From Stenotrophomonas maltophilia (GTDB lineage Bacteria > Pseudomonadota > Gammaproteobacteria > Xanthomonadales > Xanthomonadaceae): a stretch of 64,000 nt of DNA. Both the position numbers and the translations under genes were made by a program. Below, in pieces: positions 51,435 through 63,988 of the stretch. Every line of letters starts with the position of its first letter. Positions within the stretch are counted from its first letter, which is position 1. The DNA is taken from assembly GCF_002205165.1 (NCBI RefSeq), contig NZ_NIVS01000001.1:1-64000 (forward strand). The letters run 5' to 3'. Below the pieces are notes generated by a model, which was not told where the DNA came from, did not search any database, and saw only the letters and a list, made by a program, of their open reading frames with translations.

Positions 51435-52373
51435 TTACAGCGCTGCTTCCAGCTCCGGCAGGATCGTAAACAGATCCCCCACCAACCCGATATCGGCAAT
51501 CTCAAAGATCGGTGATTCAGCATCCTTATTGATCGCGACAATCGTGCCGGCGTCCTTGATCCCGGTCAGGTGCTGGATGGCACCGCTGATGCCCACGGCC
51601 ACGTACAGCTCCGGAGAGATGATCTTGCCGGTCTGACCCACCTGCAGGTCGCTGGGCACGTAGCCGGCGTCCACGGCGGCGCGCGAGGCACCGACCGCGG
51701 CGCCGAGCTTGTCGGCCAGCTGGAAGATCACCTTGAAGTTCTCTTCCGAACCCACGCCACGGCCGCCGGAGACCACGCGCTTGGCGCTCTGCAGGTCCGG
51801 GCGGTCGGTCGCACCGGCCGCCAGGCCGACAAAACGGGTGTGGGTCGGCAGGGCCGCATCGACGCCCGCCGCTTCAACCGGGGCGCTGCCGCCCTTGGCA
51901 GCCTCCGGCCAGGATGCCGCACGCACGGTAGCGACCACGATCTGGTCGGCCGGCACGTCCACGGTGATGATCGCATTGCCCGCATAGATCGGGCGCTTGA
52001 AGCTGTGGCTGCCTTCGACGGTCATGAGGTCGGAGACCTGGTTGACGCCCAGCAGGGCGGCCACGCACGGCATGAGGTCCTTGCCGAAGGTGGTCGAGGG
52101 GCCGAACACGTGGGTGTAGCCGGTGGCCAGCTTCGCGATCTGCGGGGCCAGCACTTGGGCCAGCGCCTGCGCATTGGCGGCGTTGGCCACGGTCAGCACC
52201 TTGGCAACGCCGGCCAGCTGGGCCGCTTCAGCAGCGGCGGCGGTCGGGTCCGCGGCCAGCACCACCACATCGATGCTGGCGCCGCTGATCGCAGCGGCTG
52301 CGCTCACGGTCTTGGCGGTGGCGGCGTTGAGCTTGCCGTCGTGGTGTTCAGCGACAACGAGGATCTTGGTCAT
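51435..52373 (-). CDS. etfA: Electron transfer flavoprotein alpha subunit
   Basis: A 312-residue FAD-binding subunit of the ETF heterodimer, which takes electrons from acyl-CoA dehydrogenases. The FAD signature [16 protein letters not shown] (about 195-210) and the C-terminal [26 protein letters not shown] and [21 protein letters not shown] are typical. It shares one base with the etfB stop. In xanthomonads this gene marks one edge of the LPS locus. Confidence 0.96.
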   Translation of the reverse strand: MTKILVVAEHHDGKLNAATAKTVSAAAAISGASIDVVVLAADPTAAAAEAAQLAGVAKVLTVANAANAQALAQVLAPQIAKLATGYTHVFGPSTTFGKDLMPCVAALLGVNQVSDLMTVEGSHSFKRPIYAGNAIITVDVPADQIVVATVRAASWPEAAKGGSAPVEAAGVDAALPTHTRFVGLAAGATDRPDLQSAKRVVSGGRGVGSEENFKVIFQLADKLGAAVGASRAAVDAGYVPSDLQVGQTGKIISPELYVAVGISGAIQHLTGIKDAGTIVAINKDAESPIFEIADIGLVGDLFTILPELEAAL

Positions 52374-53119
52374 TACAGCAACCCCTTCTGCTTGAGTGCA
52401 GCGACCAGTTCGGCCGCGTCCTTGACCATCACGCCCTTGCTGCGCTTGACCGGCGCCGCGTACTGGGTGGTCTTGAAGGTATCGGCGGCTTCAACACCGA
52501 GATCGGCCAGCTGCAGGGTCTCCAGCGGCTTGGCCTTGGCCTTCATGATGTCGGGCAGCTTGATGAAGCGCGGCTCGTTCAGGCGCAGGTCGGTGGTGAC
52601 CACGGCCGGCAGGTCGACTTCCAGCGTTTCCAGGCCGGCGTCGACTTCACGGGTGACCGTAGCCTTGCCGTCGGCGATCTCCAGTTTGCTGGCGAAGGTC
52701 GCCTGCGGGCGGCCCCACAGCGTGGCCAGCATCTGGCCGGTCTGGTTGGCATCGTCATCGATGGCCTGCTTGCCAAGGATCACCAGGTCCGGCTGTTCCT
52801 TCTCGACCAGCTTGAGCAGGGTACGAGCAGCCGTCAGCGGCTGGATGGCCTGGTCGGTCACGACATGGATGGCGCGGTTCGCGCCCATGGCCAGGCCGTT
52901 GCGCAGGTGCGCCTGGGCATCGGCCGGTGCGATCGTGGCCACCACGACCTCGGTGGCGATGCCCTTGTCACGCAGGCGCAGCGCTTCTTCCAGCGCGATT
53001 TCATCGAACGGATTGGGGGACAGCTTGACGCCATCGGTAACCACGCCGGAACCGTCCGGCTTGACCTGAATGCGGACGTTGTAGTCCACCACGCGCTTGT
53101 ACGCGACGAGGATTTTCAT
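52373..53119 (-). CDS. etfB: Electron transfer flavoprotein beta subunit
   Basis: A 248-residue AMP-binding subunit of ETF. It begins MKILVAYKRVVDYNVRIQVK, and has the signature VNLSPNPFDEIALEEALRLRDKG-like region (here KLSPNPFDEIALEEALRLRD), DLVILGKQAIDDDANQTG, and the recognition-loop area VDLPAVVTTDLRLNEPR. It is first in the etfBA operon. The upstream spacer to rmlB is 260 bases. Confidence 0.96.
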   Translation of the reverse strand: MKILVAYKRVVDYNVRIQVKPDGSGVVTDGVKLSPNPFDEIALEEALRLRDKGIATEVVVATIAPADAQAHLRNGLAMGANRAIHVVTDQAIQPLTAARTLLKLVEKEQPDLVILGKQAIDDDANQTGQMLATLWGRPQATFASKLEIADGKATVTREVDAGLETLEVDLPAVVTTDLRLNEPRFIKLPDIMKAKAKPLETLQLADLGVEAADTFKTTQYAAPVKRSKGVMVKDAAELVAALKQKGLL

Positions 53120-53379
53120 CTGGTGCTGGATCCTTCAATAACGGGAGAACGTCCGGTTCTTTGACTAGCAACCGGTTCGGGGGTGGGACAGCGATTCTAA
53201 CTGGCGCGAGGCCACCATGCGAATGCGTATGGTTGTGCTGCAGTGCGGCATGAAATCGACGGAAAGCGCCTGCTGTTCACGCTGGACGGGCAGTCGTGAA
53301 GACGGACCCCATGTATCCTGTTGCGCTGAGTTGGGGCGCAGGCCGCCCCCAGCACGCACATCGAACAGGAGAATGGGTA

Positions 53380-54435
53380 GTGCCCACATGGCTTGTCACC
53401 GGCGGAGCCGGATTCATTGGCGGTAACTTTGTCCTCGAAGCCGTCGCGAAGGGCGTGCGTGTCATCAATCTCGATGCGTTGACCTATGCGGGCAACCTGA
53501 AAACCCTGGCCTCGCTGGACGGCAATCCGGACCATGTGTTCGTCGAAGGTGACATCGGCGATCACGCGCTCGTCGCCCGCCTGCTGGCCGAACACCGTCC
53601 GGACGCCGTGCTGAACTTCGCCGCCGAAAGCCACGTGGACCGTTCCATCGATGGACCGGGCGCGTTCATCCAGACCAACGTGGTCGGCACCCTTGCGCTG
53701 CTGGAGGCCGTGCGCGATTACTGGAAGGCACTGCCGGCCGACAAGGGCCAGGCGTTCCGTTTCCTGCACGTGTCCACTGATGAGGTGTACGGCACCCTCG
53801 GCGAGACCGGCAAGTTCAGCGAGACAACCCCGTATGCGCCGAACTCGCCGTACTCGGCGTCCAAGGCGGCCTCGGACCATCTGGTGCGCGCGTTCCACCA
53901 CACCTACGGGCTACCGGTGCTGACCACCAACTGCTCCAACAACTATGGCCCGTACCACTTCCCCGAGAAGCTGATCCCCCTGGTGATCGCTAAGGCCCTA
54001 GCCGGCGAACCGCTGCCGGTCTACGGCGATGGCAAGCAGGTGCGCGACTGGCTGTTCGTGAGCGATCACTGCGAAGCGATCCGCACCGTGCTGGCCAAGG
54101 GCCAGGTCGGCGAGACCTACAACGTCGGCGGCAACTCCGAAAAGCAGAACATCGAGGTGGTGCAGGCGATCTGCGCACTGCTCGATGCACGCCGCCCGCG
54201 TAAGGATGGCCAGCCGCGCGCCAGCCAGATTACCTATGTGATCGACCGCCCTGGTCATGATCGCCGCTACGCGATCGATGCCTCCAAGCTCAAGGACCAG
54301 CTGGGCTGGGAGCCGAAGTACACCTTCGAGCAGGGTATCGGCTTCACCGTGGACTGGTACCTGGACAACCAGGACTGGGTCAACGGCGTGCTCGACGGCA
54401 GCTACCGCCTGCAGCGCATCGGCACCACCGCCTGA
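53380..54435 (+). CDS. rmlB: dTDP-glucose 4,6-dehydratase
   Basis: A 351-residue NAD-dependent extended SDR, the second step in dTDP-L-rhamnose synthesis. NAD loop [11 protein letters not shown], active-site HVSTDEVYG and [10 protein letters not shown] (Tyr and Lys), and [14 protein letters not shown]. The start is GTG 53380, eight bases after AGGAGA; an earlier ATG in frame lacks this. It is the first gene of rmlBACD, opposite etfB. Confidence 0.95.
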   Translation: MPTWLVTGGAGFIGGNFVLEAVAKGVRVINLDALTYAGNLKTLASLDGNPDHVFVEGDIGDHALVARLLAEHRPDAVLNFAAESHVDRSIDGPGAFIQTNVVGTLALLEAVRDYWKALPADKGQAFRFLHVSTDEVYGTLGETGKFSETTPYAPNSPYSASKAASDHLVRAFHHTYGLPVLTTNCSNNYGPYHFPEKLIPLVIAKALAGEPLPVYGDGKQVRDWLFVSDHCEAIRTVLAKGQVGETYNVGGNSEKQNIEVVQAICALLDARRPRKDGQPRASQITYVIDRPGHDRRYAIDASKLKDQLGWEPKYTFEQGIGFTVDWYLDNQDWVNGVLDGSYRLQRIGTTA

Positions 54436-54466
54436 GTGCGGTGAACACCAGACAGAGGACAACCGC

Positions 54467-55354
54467 ATGACTCAACGCAAGGGCATCATCCTCGCGGGTG
54501 GTTCGGGCACCCGCCTGTATCCGATCACCAAGGGCGTCAGCAAGCAGCTGCTGCCCGTGTACGACAAGCCGATGATCTATTACCCGCTCAGTGTGCTGAT
54601 GCTGGCCGGGATCCGCGACGTGTTGATCATCAATACCCCGCACGAGCAGGCATTGTTCCAGAGCCTGCTCGGCGATGGCTCGCAATGGGGCATGAACATC
54701 GAGTATGCCGTGCAGCCGAGTCCGGACGGGCTGGCGCAGGCTTACCTGATCGGCAAGGACTTCATCGGCGGCAAGCCGAGCTGCTTGGTTCTGGGCGACA
54801 ACATCTTCCACGGTCATGGCCTGCGTGAAGTGCTGCGCAATGCCGACCAGCGCGATACCGGAGCCACGGTGTTCGGTTACTGGGTCAATGATCCGGAGCG
54901 CTACGGCGTGGCCGAGTTCGACAAGGCCGGCAAGGTGATCGACCTGGTCGAGAAGCCCGAGAAGCCGCGCTCCAACTATGCGGTCACCGGCCTATACTTC
55001 TACGACGGCTATGCCAGCGAGTATGCCGCCGAGCTGAAGCCGTCGCCGCGTGGCGAGCTGGAGATCACCGATCTCAACCAGCGTTACCTGCGCGAGGGCA
55101 ACCTGCATCTGGAAGCGCTGGGCCGGGGCTATGCGTGGCTGGACACCGGTACGCACCAGTCACTGCTGGAAGCCTCCAACTTCATCGAGACCATCCAGAC
55201 CCGTCAGGGCCTGCAGGTCTGCTGCCCTGAGGAAATTGCTTTCGGCCAGGGCTGGATCACCGCCGAGCAGCTGGAGGCGCTGGCAGCGCCGCTGATCAAG
55301 AACGGCTACGGCCAGTATCTGCACACGCTGGCTGTGCGAGGAGTTGTACCGTGA
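54467..55354 (+). CDS. rmlA: Glucose-1-phosphate thymidylyltransferase
   Basis: A 295-residue nucleotidyltransferase making dTDP-glucose, the first step of the rhamnose route. [25 protein letters not shown] (residues about 11-35) binds the nucleotide, [10 protein letters not shown] carries a metal Asp, and ITDLNQRYL and AWLDTGTH follow. It overlaps rmlC by four bases (GTGA). Confidence 0.96.
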   Translation: MTQRKGIILAGGSGTRLYPITKGVSKQLLPVYDKPMIYYPLSVLMLAGIRDVLIINTPHEQALFQSLLGDGSQWGMNIEYAVQPSPDGLAQAYLIGKDFIGGKPSCLVLGDNIFHGHGLREVLRNADQRDTGATVFGYWVNDPERYGVAEFDKAGKVIDLVEKPEKPRSNYAVTGLYFYDGYASEYAAELKPSPRGELEITDLNQRYLREGNLHLEALGRGYAWLDTGTHQSLLEASNFIETIQTRQGLQVCCPEEIAFGQGWITAEQLEALAAPLIKNGYGQYLHTLAVRGVVP

Positions 55355-55908
55355 AGATTATTGAAACGAAATTGCCCGGCTGCGTCGTGATCGAGCCCGC
55401 CGTGTTCGGCGACGAGCGTGGCTTTTTCTTCGAGACGTGGAATGCGGCCCGTTTCGGCGAACATGCGCTGCCGACGAAATTCGTACAGAGCAATGTCTCC
55501 AGTTCGGCCAAGGGCGTATTGCGCGGTCTGCATTACCAGTGGCCGCGCCCACAGGGCAAGCTGGTCAGCGTGCTCGAGGGGGAGGTCTACGACGTGGCGG
55601 TGGATATCCGTCGTGGCTCGCCGACCTTCGGCCAGTGGGCTGCCGTGGTGCTAAGTGCGGAGAACAAGAAGCAGTTCTGGATTCCGGAAGGCTTCGCGCA
55701 TGGTTTTGCGGTGCTCTCCGAACGGGCCATTTTCAGCTACCTTTGCACCGAGGTGTACCTGAAAGACTTCGACGCTGGCATCCGCTGGAATGATGCCGAC
55801 ATCGCCGTCGACTGGCCGATCAGCGCACCGACGCTCTCGGCCAAGGATGAGGCTGCGCCGTTCCTGAAAGACATTGCCGAGGACCGCCTGCCGGTCTATC
55901 AGTCGTGA
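55351..55908 (+). CDS. rmlC: dTDP-4-dehydrorhamnose 3,5-epimerase
   Basis: A 185-residue cupin epimerase, the third step to dTDP-L-rhamnose. The catalytic His lies in VLRGLHYQ, and the family shows [26 protein letters not shown] and [14 protein letters not shown]. Start GTG. It overlaps rmlA and rmlD by four bases each. Confidence 0.95.
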   Translation: MKIIETKLPGCVVIEPAVFGDERGFFFETWNAARFGEHALPTKFVQSNVSSSAKGVLRGLHYQWPRPQGKLVSVLEGEVYDVAVDIRRGSPTFGQWAAVVLSAENKKQFWIPEGFAHGFAVLSERAIFSYLCTEVYLKDFDAGIRWNDADIAVDWPISAPTLSAKDEAAPFLKDIAEDRLPVYQS

Positions 55909-56795
55909 CGATCCTGCTGCTGGGTGCCAACGGTCAGCTCGGGCAGGAGCTGCGACGTGCGCTGGCCCCGCTGGGCAGCATGGTGGCGACTACCCGCAGC
56001 GGCGTGCTGCCGGACGGCAGCGCGTGCGAGGTGGCCGACTTCGATCAGCCTGGCTCGCTGGCCGCACTGCTGGACCGTGTGCAGCCGACGGTGGTGGTCA
56101 ATGCGGCCGCGTATACCGCGGTCGACCGCGCCGAGGAGGACCGCGATGCCGCCTTCCGTGCCAACGCGGAGGCACCGGGCGTGCTGGCCCGCTGGTGCGC
56201 GCAGGCCGGCGTCCCGCTGGTGCATTACTCCACCGACTACGTCTTCGACGGGCAGGGCAAGCGCCCTTACCGGGAAGACGATGCGACCGCCCCGCTGGGC
56301 GTGTACGGCGCCAGCAAACTGGCCGGTGAGGAGGCCATCCGTGCGGCCGGTGGACGCCACTTGATCTTCCGCACGGCGTGGGTGTATGCCTCGCATAGCG
56401 CCAATTTCCTGCGCACCATGCTGCGGGTGGGGGCTGATCGTGATGTGCTGCGCGTAGTCGCCGACCAGGTGGGCACGCCGACGCCGGCGGCGTTGATTGC
56501 CAACGTGACCGCACAAGCGCTGCAGCACGACGGCGCGCTGTCGGGTACTTGGCATCTGACGGCTGCCGGTGAGACCAGCTGGCACGGTTTTGCCGAGGCC
56601 ATCTTCACTGAGGCCGTCGCCGCCGGTGTGCTGACACGCGCGCCGACCGTTGAGGCGATCACCACCGCTGAGTATCCGACCCCGGCCAAGCGCCCCGCGT
56701 ATTCGCACCTGGATGTAACGAAGCTCGAAAATGACTTCGGCGTCGTCCTGCCAGGCTGGCAGGAAGGCCTGAAGCAGGTCATGGCGGAGTATTGA
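55905..56795 (+). CDS. rmlD: dTDP-4-dehydrorhamnose reductase
   Basis: A 296-residue SDR reductase, the last step to dTDP-L-rhamnose. The NAD(P) loop is LLGANGQLGQEL, with VNAAAYTAVDRAE, STDYVFDG and GVYGASKLAGE (Tyr and Lys). Start GTG, overlapping rmlC by four bases. The transcript ends at the palindrome 56831-56850. Confidence 0.95.
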   Translation: MTILLLGANGQLGQELRRALAPLGSMVATTRSGVLPDGSACEVADFDQPGSLAALLDRVQPTVVVNAAAYTAVDRAEEDRDAAFRANAEAPGVLARWCAQAGVPLVHYSTDYVFDGQGKRPYREDDATAPLGVYGASKLAGEEAIRAAGGRHLIFRTAWVYASHSANFLRTMLRVGADRDVLRVVADQVGTPTPAALIANVTAQALQHDGALSGTWHLTAAGETSWHGFAEAIFTEAVAAGVLTRAPTVEAITTAEYPTPAKRPAYSHLDVTKLENDFGVVLPGWQEGLKQVMAEY

Positions 56796-56830
56796 TCCGG
56801 AGTCGAGCTGCGGCATGCGTGACAACAAAA

Positions 56831-56850
56831 AACCCGGCCTTGGCCGGGTT
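56831..56850. terminator. Bidirectional terminator between rmlD and xanB
   Basis: AACCCGGCC (56831-56839) and GGCCGGGTT (56842-56850) form the stem. A-rich sequence (CAACAAAA) flanks one side and CTTTGTTT the other, so it can serve both convergent genes. Confidence 0.85.
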
Positions 56851-56874
56851 CTTTGTTTATCCGCCTGCCGTCGA

Positions 56875-58278
56875 TCAGGTACGACCGTACGTATCTTCGA
56901 ACCGCACGATATCGTCCTCGCCCAGATAGCTGCCGGACTGCACTTCGATCAGTTCCAGCGGCAGCTTGCCCGGGTTCTTCAGGCGATGGGTCACGCCCAG
57001 CGGGATGTAGGTGCTCTGGTTCTCGGTGAGCAGCAGCACTTCTTCGCCCCGCGTGACCTCGGCCGTACCGCTGACCACGATCCAGTGCTCGGCGCGGTGG
57101 TGGTGCATCTGCAGGCTCAGCGTTGCACCCGGCTTGACGGTGATGCGCTTGACCTGGAAGCGGGCGCCATTGTCGATCGAATCGTAGGCGCCCCACGGGC
57201 GGTACACCTTGCGGTGCCAGGTCGCTTCGGGACGGCCATCGGCCTTGATCCGCGCCACCACCTGCTTGATCTCCTGCATCCGGTCGCTCTTGCCGACCAT
57301 CACCGCATCGTCGGTTTCCACCACGATCACGTCATCCAGGCCGACCAGGGCGATCAGGCGCTCGCCGTAGGCGAAGGTATTTCGGCAGTCGATCGCGATC
57401 ACATCGCCGTGGTGCGCGTTGCCATCCCCATCCTGTTCGGACACGTCACGCAGCGCGGTCCACGAACCCACGTCGTTCCAGCCGGCATCCAGCGGCACGA
57501 CCACGGCGTCGGCGGTCTTTTCCATCACCGCGTAATCGATGGAGTCCGACGGCACGGCGGCGAAGGCGTCTTTGTCCAGACGGGTGAAATCGCTGTCGCG
57601 GCGCGCCTGCTGCCAGGCGGTGCGGCTGCCGGCGAGCATGGCGGGATGGAACTTCTCCAGCTCGGCCAGGAAGCGCGAGGCCTTGAACAGGAACATCCCG
57701 CTGTTCCAGAAGTACTCGCCCGATTGCACGTAAGCACTCGCGGTCTCCGCATCCGGCTTCTCGACAAACCGATCCACCGCACGGACATCACCACCCGAAG
57801 CCGCCTTGATGTAGCCGTAGCCGGTTTCCGGGCCGGTCGGCACGATACCAAACGTCACCAGTTTGCCGGACTCCGCCGCCGGCACCGCACGCAGTACCGC
57901 GGCACGGAATGCGTTCTCGTCGGCGATCACATGGTCCGAGGGCAGCACCAGCAGCAGCGCGTCATCGCCATCCCGGGTCGCTTCCAATGCGGCCACTGCG
58001 ATCGCCGGTGCGGTGTTGCGGCCGACCGGCTCGAGCAGGATCGCCTGCGGCTCCACGCCGAGCTGCTGCAGCTGCTCGGCAGCTACGAAGCGGTGTTCCT
58101 CGTTGGCGACGATCAGAGGCGCGCGGCCGGCAATTGGCGCCACGCGCTGCCACGTGGCCTGCAGCATCGTCTGTTCACCGGCCAGGGCCAGGAACTGCTT
58201 TGGGTAGGACTCGCGCGACAGCGGCCACAGGCGGGTGCCGGAGCCACCGGAGAGGATGACGGGAAGAAGATTCTGCAT
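56875..58278 (-). CDS. xanB: Mannose-1-phosphate guanylyltransferase / mannose-6-phosphate isomerase
   Basis: A 467-residue bifunctional enzyme making GDP-mannose. The N-terminal part has the nucleotidyl site [19 protein letters not shown] and VLPSDHVI, and [10 protein letters not shown] holds the conserved Lys. The C-terminal cupin (about 350-467) is the isomerase, with metal ligands in [10 protein letters not shown]. The start is ATG 58278. It lies 16 bases after xanA on the same strand. Confidence 0.95.
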   Translation of the reverse strand: MQNLLPVILSGGSGTRLWPLSRESYPKQFLALAGEQTMLQATWQRVAPIAGRAPLIVANEEHRFVAAEQLQQLGVEPQAILLEPVGRNTAPAIAVAALEATRDGDDALLLVLPSDHVIADENAFRAAVLRAVPAAESGKLVTFGIVPTGPETGYGYIKAASGGDVRAVDRFVEKPDAETASAYVQSGEYFWNSGMFLFKASRFLAELEKFHPAMLAGSRTAWQQARRDSDFTRLDKDAFAAVPSDSIDYAVMEKTADAVVVPLDAGWNDVGSWTALRDVSEQDGDGNAHHGDVIAIDCRNTFAYGERLIALVGLDDVIVVETDDAVMVGKSDRMQEIKQVVARIKADGRPEATWHRKVYRPWGAYDSIDNGARFQVKRITVKPGATLSLQMHHHRAEHWIVVSGTAEVTRGEEVLLLTENQSTYIPLGVTHRLKNPGKLPLELIEVQSGSYLGEDDIVRFEDTYGRT

Positions 58279-58294
58279 GGTGGGGGTACTCGCC

Positions 58295-59644
58295 TCAGGC
58301 GTCCTTGAGCAACTGCGAAATTTCATCGGTGCGCGCGCGCAGCAGTGCTGCGTCGCCGCGGGTTTCAACATTCAGGCGCAGCAGCGGCTCGGTGTTGGAG
58401 CTGCGCAGGTTGAAGCGCCAGTCGCCGAAATCGGCGCTGATGCCATCGGTGTGGTCCAGCGACGGTGCCTGCGCAGCGTAATGCTCCATCACGCGGGCAA
58501 CGGAACGCTTGGCGTCGGCCACCTTGAAGTTGATCTCCCCGCTGCACGGGAACTTCTGCATGCGCGCTTCGACCAGATCGGCCAGCGAGCGGCCGGATTC
58601 GGAGACCAGCGCGGCGATCAACAGCCACGGGATCATGCCGGAATCGGCGTAGGCGAACTCGCGGAAATAATGGTGCGCACTCATCTCGCCGCCGTAAACG
58701 GCATTTTCCGAGCGCATCTTTTCCTTGATGAAGGCGTGGCCGCTCTTGCACAGCACCGGCTGGCCACCGGCTTCCTCCACCATTTCCACGGTGTTCCAGG
58801 TCAGACGCGGGTCGTGAACGATCTTGCCGCCGGGCTGGCGTGCCAGGATCGCCTGGGCGAGCAGACCGACCAGGTAATAGCCTTCGATGAAGCGACCGTT
58901 GTGGTCGAAGAAGAAGCAGCGGTCGAAATCGCCATCCCAGGCGATGCCGAAGTCCGCGCCATGCTCGCGCACGGCCTGCGCGGTGAGCTCGCGGTTTTCC
59001 GGCAGCAACGGATTGGGGATGCCGTTGGGGAAGCTGCCATCGGGCTCGTGGCAGATGCGGATGAACTCCAATGGCAGATGCGGGGCGAGCAGATCGACGA
59101 TCGTGCCGGCGCCACCGTTGCCGGCATTGACCACGAGCTTCAGCGGCTTGAGCGCCTTGGGTTCGATGTAGCTCAGCAGATGCGCGATGTAGGCGCTCTT
59201 GTCCGGATGCGACTGCAGGCCGGCGCTCGGCGCGGCGGCGGGCGCCTGGTCGGCCTCGACCGCATCGGAGATCGCGAACAGGCCGGTATCGGAGCTGATC
59301 GGGCGCGCCTGCTCCTTGACCAGCTTCATCCCGTTGTAATCCATCGGATTATGGCTGGCGGTGACCATCACGCCACCGGCCGCCTTCAGATGATCCACCT
59401 GGAAATAGACTTCCTCGGTGCCGCACAGGCCGATATCCAGCACCTCACGACCGGCGCCACGCAGGCCGGCGGCCAGGGCATCCTGCAGGGCCCCGCTGGT
59501 CAGGCGGACATCGTGGCCGACGACCACCGTGCCGGGCGACAGCTGCGCTGCCAGCGCCACACCGATGCGGCGGGCCAGATCTTCGTTCAGTTCATCCGGG
59601 ACCCGGCCGCGGATGTCGTACGCCTTGAAAGCGGGGAGCGTCAT
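58295..59644 (-). CDS. xanA: Phosphomannomutase / phosphoglucomutase
   Basis: A 449-residue enzyme moving phosphate between C6 and C1 of mannose or glucose. The phospho-Ser is S97 in [11 protein letters not shown]. The metal loop is [10 protein letters not shown] (about 240), the sugar loop [10 protein letters not shown], and the phosphate site [11 protein letters not shown]. It supplies mannose-1-phosphate to XanB and glucose-1-phosphate to RmlA and to UDP-glucose synthesis, so it feeds LPS and exopolysaccharide. Confidence 0.95.
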   Translation of the reverse strand: MTLPAFKAYDIRGRVPDELNEDLARRIGVALAAQLSPGTVVVGHDVRLTSGALQDALAAGLRGAGREVLDIGLCGTEEVYFQVDHLKAAGGVMVTASHNPMDYNGMKLVKEQARPISSDTGLFAISDAVEADQAPAAAPSAGLQSHPDKSAYIAHLLSYIEPKALKPLKLVVNAGNGGAGTIVDLLAPHLPLEFIRICHEPDGSFPNGIPNPLLPENRELTAQAVREHGADFGIAWDGDFDRCFFFDHNGRFIEGYYLVGLLAQAILARQPGGKIVHDPRLTWNTVEMVEEAGGQPVLCKSGHAFIKEKMRSENAVYGGEMSAHHYFREFAYADSGMIPWLLIAALVSESGRSLADLVEARMQKFPCSGEINFKVADAKRSVARVMEHYAAQAPSLDHTDGISADFGDWRFNLRSSNTEPLLRLNVETRGDAALLRARTDEISQLLKDA

Positions 59645-59804
59645 CTTTTCAGTCCTTCTGACAGTCAGCGCAGTAGTTTAGCCGCTGCCGTGTATGGGAA
59701 TCGTTTTCACCGGGTCGGGTCGGGGCAACGCAGGACCCCGGGGCCGGGGAAAGGCTCGGGCAATGGCTACAATGGCCGCTTCCATCAACGAGGTGAGGGC
59801 GTAG

Positions 59805-60539
59805 ATGAGCAAGTCCCCAGACAACGCCGGGCGACGTGGCAAGCAGTACGCCAGTGCGGCCGAGGCGCTGCAAGGTGCAATCGCCGACGGTCAGACCCTG
59901 GCGGTCGGCGGGTTCGGCCTGTGCGGTATTCCCGAGGCCCTGATCGCCGCGCTGCGCGATACCGGCGCCAAGGATCTGACCGTGATCTCCAATAATGCGG
60001 GCGTGGATGGCTTCGGCCTCGGCCAGCTGCTGGCGACCCGCCAGATCCGGAAAATGATCTCGTCCTACGTGGGCGAGAACAAAGAGTTCGAGCGCCAGTA
60101 CCTGGCCGGTGAGCTGGAGCTGGAGTTCAATCCGCAGGGCACCCTGGCCGAGCGGCTGCGCGCCGGTGGCGCTGGCATTCCGGCCTTCTTCACCGCGACC
60201 GGTTACGGCACGGTGGTGGCCGAAGGCAAGGAAACCCGCGAGTTCAATGGCAAGCACTACGTGATGGAGACCGCGCTGCGGGCCGACGTCGCGCTGGTCA
60301 AAGCCTGGAAGGCCGACGAGGCCGGCAACCTGGTGTTCCGCAAGACCGCGCGCAACTTCAACCCGGCCTGCGCGATGGCCGGCACGCTGTGCATCGTGGA
60401 AGTGGAGGAGGTGGTGCCGGTAGGCAGCATCGACCCGGACCAGGTGCACCTGCCGGGCATCTACGTGCACCGCATCGTGCACAACCCGCACCCCGAAAAG
60501 CGTATCGAACAGCGTACCGTGCGCCAGGAGGCGAACTGA
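59805..60539 (+). CDS. scoA: Succinyl-CoA:3-ketoacid CoA transferase subunit A
   Basis: A 244-residue alpha subunit of a class I CoA transferase. [17 protein letters not shown] near residues 28-44 is the CoA-binding signature, with [14 protein letters not shown] and [22 protein letters not shown]. With ScoB it swaps CoA between succinyl-CoA and acetoacetate, a ketone-use step. Acetoacetate could come from the tyrosine route encoded at 32609-34272. scoB starts one base after its stop. Confidence 0.93.
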   Translation: MSKSPDNAGRRGKQYASAAEALQGAIADGQTLAVGGFGLCGIPEALIAALRDTGAKDLTVISNNAGVDGFGLGQLLATRQIRKMISSYVGENKEFERQYLAGELELEFNPQGTLAERLRAGGAGIPAFFTATGYGTVVAEGKETREFNGKHYVMETALRADVALVKAWKADEAGNLVFRKTARNFNPACAMAGTLCIVEVEEVVPVGSIDPDQVHLPGIYVHRIVHNPHPEKRIEQRTVRQEAN

Positions 60540-60540
60540 G

Positions 60541-61159
<619 letters not shown>

Positions 61160-61170
<11 letters not shown>

Positions 61171-63988
61171 CCGGTCCGGCGACGCCGGCCGCGACTCTGC
61201 CGCGGCCGGTGAAGCTGTCGTCCGTGGCGAGCGTTTCCAGCCAGGGGCCTGCCGACCAATGGCCGTCGGCCAGGCACTGAAGCGGCAGCAGCACGCCCTC
61301 GGGGTCTACGCCCAGGTGTTGCACATCGTCTCCCAATGCCGCGCAGGCGTCGGCGATGAAGGTCAACGCGCCTTGGTGGACCTGGGCAAGCGTGGCCTGG
61401 CCTGCGGGGGATAGGTCGGGCGGCGCGAACATCGGCTCGCGTCCGTTGCCGGTGTCGCGGAAGCCGCAGAACTGCCCGGACGGTGCTGCCAGCAGCGCTT
61501 CAAGCAGCAGGTCATGCGCAAGCACCGGCGAGGCGTGCTCCGGTGCCGTACGTCCGTCGTGGTACCGCGCCGCGGCCCAGCCATGTCCTTCCACCTTCCG
61601 GGCCGTGGCACGCAATGCGAAATATGCACCGCCCAAGGGGCGTTCAACGACGCTCGACAGATAGGTCTGGATGGTGCCGGCATAGCCAATATCCGCGACC
61701 AGGGCCGCACCGTCTCCCACGGTCTCGCGCCAATAGCCCAGGTAGGCGTCGCGTTCGCGCGCCGAGATGGCCAGCAGAGCGGGCACTGTCGGTGCCAGGA
61801 GCGCAATGGCCTGCTCCAGCATCTCAGGAAGATAGACGTCGCGGTCGGCGGCGGCACCCAGCTGATCACGCACTGCCGCAGCTGCCTCGTCACCCAGGCG
61901 CGAGGCGACAAGCTGCACTAGCGGGCCGCTGTACGTGCCATGCAGCAGCCGCTCGAGATCGGTGGCCGCGCACAGGCTGGCCATGCCTGCGGCGCGTCGG
62001 GACACCAGCAGGTATGACGCCGTCAACGTCTGCAGCGCCGGGGCGCTGTCGGCCAGTACGTTCCACCCCTGCTGCAGCAGGTATCCCTCGCGGCTGAGGA
62101 ACAGCACGGTGCTGATTTCGCGCTGTTTGGCGAGGTTCGCCAGCCAGACCAGGTAATCCAGCACGATGGGCCCCAGCACGGTGTATCCGGCACCGTAGGC
62201 ATCCAGCGTCGGGCGGGGCGCGAGCCGGGCGGGGCTGCGATCGCCCAGGGCAGCGAAATGGTTGGCGACCAGGCCACGCCACAGTTGTTCCGGCCACGGT
62301 GCCTTGGACCCGGCCGCATGTCGAAGCGGGCGCAGGGCCGGCACCATGTCCAGCAACGCCGAGGGGCGCACGATGTGGACGGGAGAGATGAGGCCGCACA
62401 ACTGGGGAATCTGCACGTCGGCGTGTTCGTTGTCGCCCAGGTGCAGCCAGCGCGACACCGGAATGCCTTCCCGCCGGGAGATCGCTGCCCAGGTAGCGGA
62501 ATCATCTTTGCGCATCGCCGTTTCGCACGACACCCACCATTCCCGGGTGAGCGCCACCACGGCGGGCGGCAGCACCCGCGTGAGCAAGGCCGGCGGCAGG
62601 TACATGTCCGAGAGCGCCACCAGGCGCTTGCCCTGCTGTGCCTGCAGGGCGGCCAACACACCTTCGCGCGGGCGCAGCAGGCACTGCTCGGTGGTGAGTT
62701 CCAGTTCCAGCAGCGCTTGAGGATCCACGCTGGAATCCAAAGCGGCCACCTGCAAATAGATCTCGGCGAGCGTTGGATCGCGCCCGGTTGAAAGGCGCGC
62801 CCGCTGCTCGGCGAGGTCGCGCATCGCCGAGAAATTGTCGATGCCGAACCGAGCCCTGGCCTTGAAGGACAGATAGTCGCGTGCGGCGTAAGGGGACAGG
62901 AACGGGCGGGTCACCAGCGTATCGAAAACATCCGTTGTGACCAGGTCGGCATCCAGCGCGGAGAGCTGGATGCGGGTGGCAACCGGTGTGGCGAACGCCG
63001 CCGCCCAGTTGCGCTGCCCTTCGCTGATCAGGTGCGGTGTGTCACCCGGGGCAAGCACGCCGACGAGCAGGCCCTGGTGGCGCGTAATGGTGGCCAGCAG
63101 GCGCTCCACCGCGTGCTGCAGGGTGCCATCCACCTGTCCGGCTTCGGTCGGGAAATCGCTTGTAGCCAGATTCAAGGCGAAGAGCGGGCGCAGCGCGTCG
63201 ACCCGCGCCCAGAACATGGAGCCAGCCGGATAATCAATGTAAGCGTTGCGATCTATCTCCATGCCCAGCTGTGACGCCAATGCTTCGCAGACCTCGGCGT
63301 TGCTCAGCCAGGTGTGTGCCCACGGTGGAAGGCTCTCATAGGTTTCCGGGTAGACCATGCCAAGCCGGGGCTCGGCGGCGAACATGCCCAGAATCCATGC
63401 GACCCGGGTTTCACTTCCCAGCAGCGATCGCAGCAGATAGCGCCGCCACTGCTCCTGCTCGCTGCCCGTGTACAGCGACTTTTTCGTGTGGATATGGCCA
63501 ACGATGTCCAGGGCAATGATCTCGTCGCGGAACGTGACCAGCAGCGGCGCGATGTCGCGGCCCCGATTGGGCACGACCCGCACGTGCAGTGCAGAAAGGT
63601 GCGGAAGCGTTGCAAAGCGTTGTTCGGCCTGGGCTTTGGCGGTGTCATCCATCACCGACACAAGCAACTCGAACGGCACCGGTATGTGCGCCAGCAGCCC
63701 GGCGAATTCTTCGATCAGATCCGGGTAGTACACATGTGCCATCAGCCCGACGCGCTGCTGGAACCGGGCGAGTGGCAGCGGCGCAGGGAACGGATGCTCC
63801 ACCGGCTGCGCAACGTGGATGCGTGATGCGCTGGCCTGCTTGAGCCGACTGACGAGCCCACGAACGCCCATCGCAGAGGCGACCTTGAAGGCGCGCCGAA
63901 GGACCGACCACAGCCCGGACCACCCACCGCCATGCCGGGAAACCGCCTGGCGGGCAGCGTGCAGCGCACGGGTCACGGCCGAGGTCAT
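61160..63988 (-). CDS. Rhamnan-synthesis-F-like protein with HAD-like region
   Basis: A protein of at least 942 residues. Residues about 75-330 match RgpF/rhamnan-synthesis F ([49 protein letters not shown]). Residues about 350-560 look like a HAD-type domain ([14 protein letters not shown] with the DxxDT-like start, [22 protein letters not shown]). A C-terminal region of about 370 residues follows, including [11 protein letters not shown] and [14 protein letters not shown]. It is probably a polysaccharide assembly enzyme. The ATG at 63988 is a plausible start, but no stop precedes it within the last 12 bases, so the gene could extend beyond the window. Confidence 0.83.
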